DNA from: Methanobacteriota archaeon
GTDB taxonomy: Archaea > Halobacteriota > Syntropharchaeia > DAOWMC01
Length of the DNA: 8,030 nucleotides
Direction: 5' to 3'
Assembly: GCA_030643285.1 (NCBI GenBank)
Contig: DAOWMC010000040.1
Coordinates: forward strand, 1-8,030
This document shows, piece after piece, positions 6,606 through 8,030 of the stretch; the first letter of the stretch is position 1; each line of letters opens with the position of its first letter. The translations under genes were made by a program, and so were the position numbers. The notes under the pieces are model-generated. The model worked only from the letters and a program-made list of their open reading frames with translations, did no database searches and was not told the DNA's origin.

Positions 6606-7423
6606 TCTCAAATCCAAGGATAGTAGAGATAGAAAGAATTAAAAAAGAAAACGATGACATAAAGACCTTTTTTGTAAGAATAGAGGATAAACCAGAACCT
6701 GGAAACTATGTAATGCTTTGGGTACCTTGGTCAAAAGGTAAAAGTAAAAGGATTGCGATAGAACCTTCAGATCAGATTCCAATCAGTATTTCAAGCTTTA
6801 AGAGAGGTAAAATCGGACTTTCGGTTAAAAATGTGGGGGAGACAACAAATGCTTTACATGACTTTGAACCGGGGGATAGAATCGGAATAACAGGACCACT
6901 TGGTAATTCTTTTAACATTCGGGGAAAAAAAATCCTTATTGTGGCAGGTAGCGTGGGTCTTTCGCCCCTTTACTTTTTGAGCAGGGTGGCCAGTGAGATG
7001 GGAAAGCAAATTTACGTTATATATGGTGTAAACTCAAAAACAGAGTTATTTTTAATAAAAGAGCTTGAAAAGATTGCTGAAGATTTAATTATTACGACTG
7101 ATGATGGTTCATATCAAAAGAAAGGATGTGTAACTGATTTTTTATCGGACTTTTATGACATATCAAAGATCGATTCAATCTACTCCTGCGGGCCTGAATT
7201 AATGATGAAAAAGGTCCTTGACTTCTCACTTAAAAAAAATGTCTTTTCACAGTTCAGTCTGGATAGGTATATCCGCTGTGGCGTTGGATTATGTGGTTTT
7301 TGTGCAATTGACGGGTGCCGCGTTTGTAAGGATGGGCCTGTATTTACATCAGAGCAGTTGAAAGGTTTTGGGGAATTTGGGGTGGTCAAACGGTCAAAAA
7401 GTGGTGGGGTTTTGAGATTATGA
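6602..7423 (+). CDS. pyrK: Dihydroorotate dehydrogenase electron-transfer subunit (FAD, 2Fe-2S)
   Basis: This 273-residue flavoprotein moves electrons from the FMN of PyrD through a 2Fe-2S cluster and FAD to NAD+. Order seen: a ferredoxin-reductase-type beta-barrel FAD domain with IPISIS (59-64) and KNVGETTNAL (76-85), a nucleotide-binding fold starting ILIVAGSVGLSPL (111-123), the SCGPELMM (195-202) motif, and a C-terminal cluster domain RCGVGLCGFC then CRVCKDGPVF with Cys226, Cys231, Cys234 and Cys242 as likely ligands. Cys239 is an extra cysteine nearby. Ile59 stands where many relatives have Arg in the RPxS flavin motif. I chose the ATG at 6602 because it overlaps the pyrD stop as ATGA; an in-frame ATG at 6593 would add three residues. 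The gene is the last in the operon and is followed by a hairpin terminator. Confidence 0.95.
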   Translation: MISNPRIVEIERIKKENDDIKTFFVRIEDKPEPGNYVMLWVPWSKGKSKRIAIEPSDQIPISISSFKRGKIGLSVKNVGETTNALHDFEPGDRIGITGPLGNSFNIRGKKILIVAGSVGLSPLYFLSRVASEMGKQIYVIYGVNSKTELFLIKELEKIAEDLIITTDDGSYQKKGCVTDFLSDFYDISKIDSIYSCGPELMMKKVLDFSLKKNVFSQFSLDRYIRCGVGLCGFCAIDGCRVCKDGPVFTSEQLKGFGEFGVVKRSKSGGVLRL

Positions 7424-7439
7424 TTTAAAATTGCTGTAA

Positions 7440-7477
7440 AAACAGGTGACATGGCACGCCTGTTTCAATCCTTTTTT
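7440..7477. terminator. Bidirectional hairpin terminator between converging genes
   Basis: AAACAGGTG (7440-7448) and CGCCTGTTT (7457-7465) can pair over nine positions with one G-U, leaving an 8-base loop. On the plus strand a T6 run follows at 7472-7477; on the minus strand the stem is followed directly by a T5 run (7438-7442 complement). It lies 17 bases after the pyrK stop and its edge overlaps the stop codon of the minus-strand gene, so it could end both transcripts. Confidence 0.6.
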
Positions 7478-8030
7478 CGCCTGTTCATAACATATGCAAC
7501 TGTTAGCAAACCGACAATTGAAAAAATCGCCTCAAACCCCGGTTCTGATTCGTGTTTTATCACAGTGACCGGTATTGGCGAAAATATCTTGGTGTGATTT
7601 TCTCCAGGCGGATCTCCAAACCGGTACACAATCATACCCTTGACTTCAAAATTTCCAAGACCCTTTGGTTTTATATTCACCTCAAAGTCTTTTCCCACCC
7701 CGGGCTTAAGTGTGAACGTTGCGCTATACTGTCCCGGGGCAGATTCGGAAAAGTTCGAAGAGTTTACGACTTTCCAGCCCGAAGGTGGAGTAATTATGGC
7801 TCTAACGGTCATAGGCTCGCCAATAAGATTATGTGCAAATACGTTTAATTTGATATCCTCTCCCCTACTTACATTAGTTTTTTCACCCTGTAGCTGCAGG
7901 TTTGCTGCTGGCTTTTTTGTTTCTGCTGTTACTGCAACCAAAATCGGAGAAGCATTCGATTCATAAGATACAAAGTCAAGGCTTTTTATAACTTTTTCGG
8001 GATGTGGATTTTCCCAGGCGTAATGAAAAA
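7465..8030 (-). CDS. Cell-surface protein with Ig-like domain and PGF-CTERM anchor (5' partial)
   Basis: The frame is open to the window edge, so only the last 187 residues are visible; an apparent TTG start at 7941 is internal, since good coding sequence continues upstream as YAWENPHPEKVIKSLDFVSY. That segment recalls the closing strands of jelly-roll modules in carbohydrate-active and surface proteins (an NP-P---IKS-DF-S pattern), which is suggestive only. Next comes an Ig/NEW3-like beta domain of about 100 residues (roughly GEDIKLNVFAHN to PIPVTVI). The C-terminus has the tripartite PGF-CTERM signal: PGFE, a hydrophobic stretch AIFSIVGLLTVAYVM and the basic tail NRRKKD. Archaeosortase A cuts such signals and the protein is transferred to a lipid anchor on the outer surface. 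Function beyond surface display is unknown. It converges on the pyrDK operon and is not part of it. Confidence 0.82.
   Translation of the reverse strand, partial: FHYAWENPHPEKVIKSLDFVSYESNASPILVAVTAETKKPAANLQLQGEKTNVSRGEDIKLNVFAHNLIGEPMTVRAIITPPSGWKVVNSSNFSESAPGQYSATFTLKPGVGKDFEVNIKPKGLGNFEVKGMIVYRFGDPPGENHTKIFSPIPVTVIKHESEPGFEAIFSIVGLLTVAYVMNRRKKD

Noticed and set aside
7552..7966. Two overlapping plus-strand open frames (98 and 108 codons) opposite the PGF-CTERM gene
   Set aside because: The minus-strand frame has a coherent Ig-like domain and sorting signal and is open to the window edge; the plus-strand frames show neither motifs nor start signals.

Overview
The window looks like euryarchaeal chromosome, probably from a methanogen or a related Methanosarcinia/ANME/Archaeoglobi-type lineage. 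Four things point there: an AbrB-PhoU fusion regulator and a DUF47-PiT pair of the archaeal kind; a surface protein ending in a PGF-CTERM archaeosortase signal; AT-rich intergenic regions with BRE/TATA-like promoter elements and oligo-T tracts behind genes; and very tight operon spacing. The exact lineage cannot be fixed from this sequence.

Layout. (1) Positions 1-2738, plus strand: an ABC importer of the cobalamin/iron-siderophore class, made of a 5'-truncated, C-terminally membrane-anchored binding protein (BtuF-like), a permease (BtuC-like) and an ATPase (BtuD-like). A T7 tract after the binding-protein gene and a 124-bp gap full of inverted repeats suggest that the permease and ATPase have their own promoter. 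(2) Positions 2774-4494, minus strand: a PiT-type phosphate permease followed by a DUF47 (PhoU-like) protein, joined by an ATGA overlap. (3) Positions 4495-4617: a compact divergent control region with a perfect 20-bp palindrome, a second 8-bp-armed inverted repeat, a 12-bp palindrome and TATA-like elements for both directions. (4) Positions 4618-7423, plus strand: an AbrB-PhoU regulator, then pyrD (class 1B dihydroorotate dehydrogenase) and pyrK (its FAD/2Fe-2S electron-transfer subunit), each start overlapping the previous stop. (5) Positions 7440-7477: a hairpin terminator that can serve both converging transcripts. (6) Positions 7465-8030, minus strand: the 3' part of a surface protein with an Ig-like domain and a PGF-CTERM anchor, running off the window edge.

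How it fits together: the central divergon sets a PiT phosphate transporter and its DUF47 partner opposite a PhoU-domain protein that carries its own DNA-binding domain. That protein is the natural candidate to read phosphate state and bind the palindromes. Its gene is translationally coupled to the NAD-linked dihydroorotate dehydrogenase, which may tie pyrimidine synthesis to phosphate status. All coding genes belong to recognisable families. I see no wholly unknown system, CRISPR array, mobile element, tRNA or rRNA. The most notable part is the control region and the operon arrangement around it.
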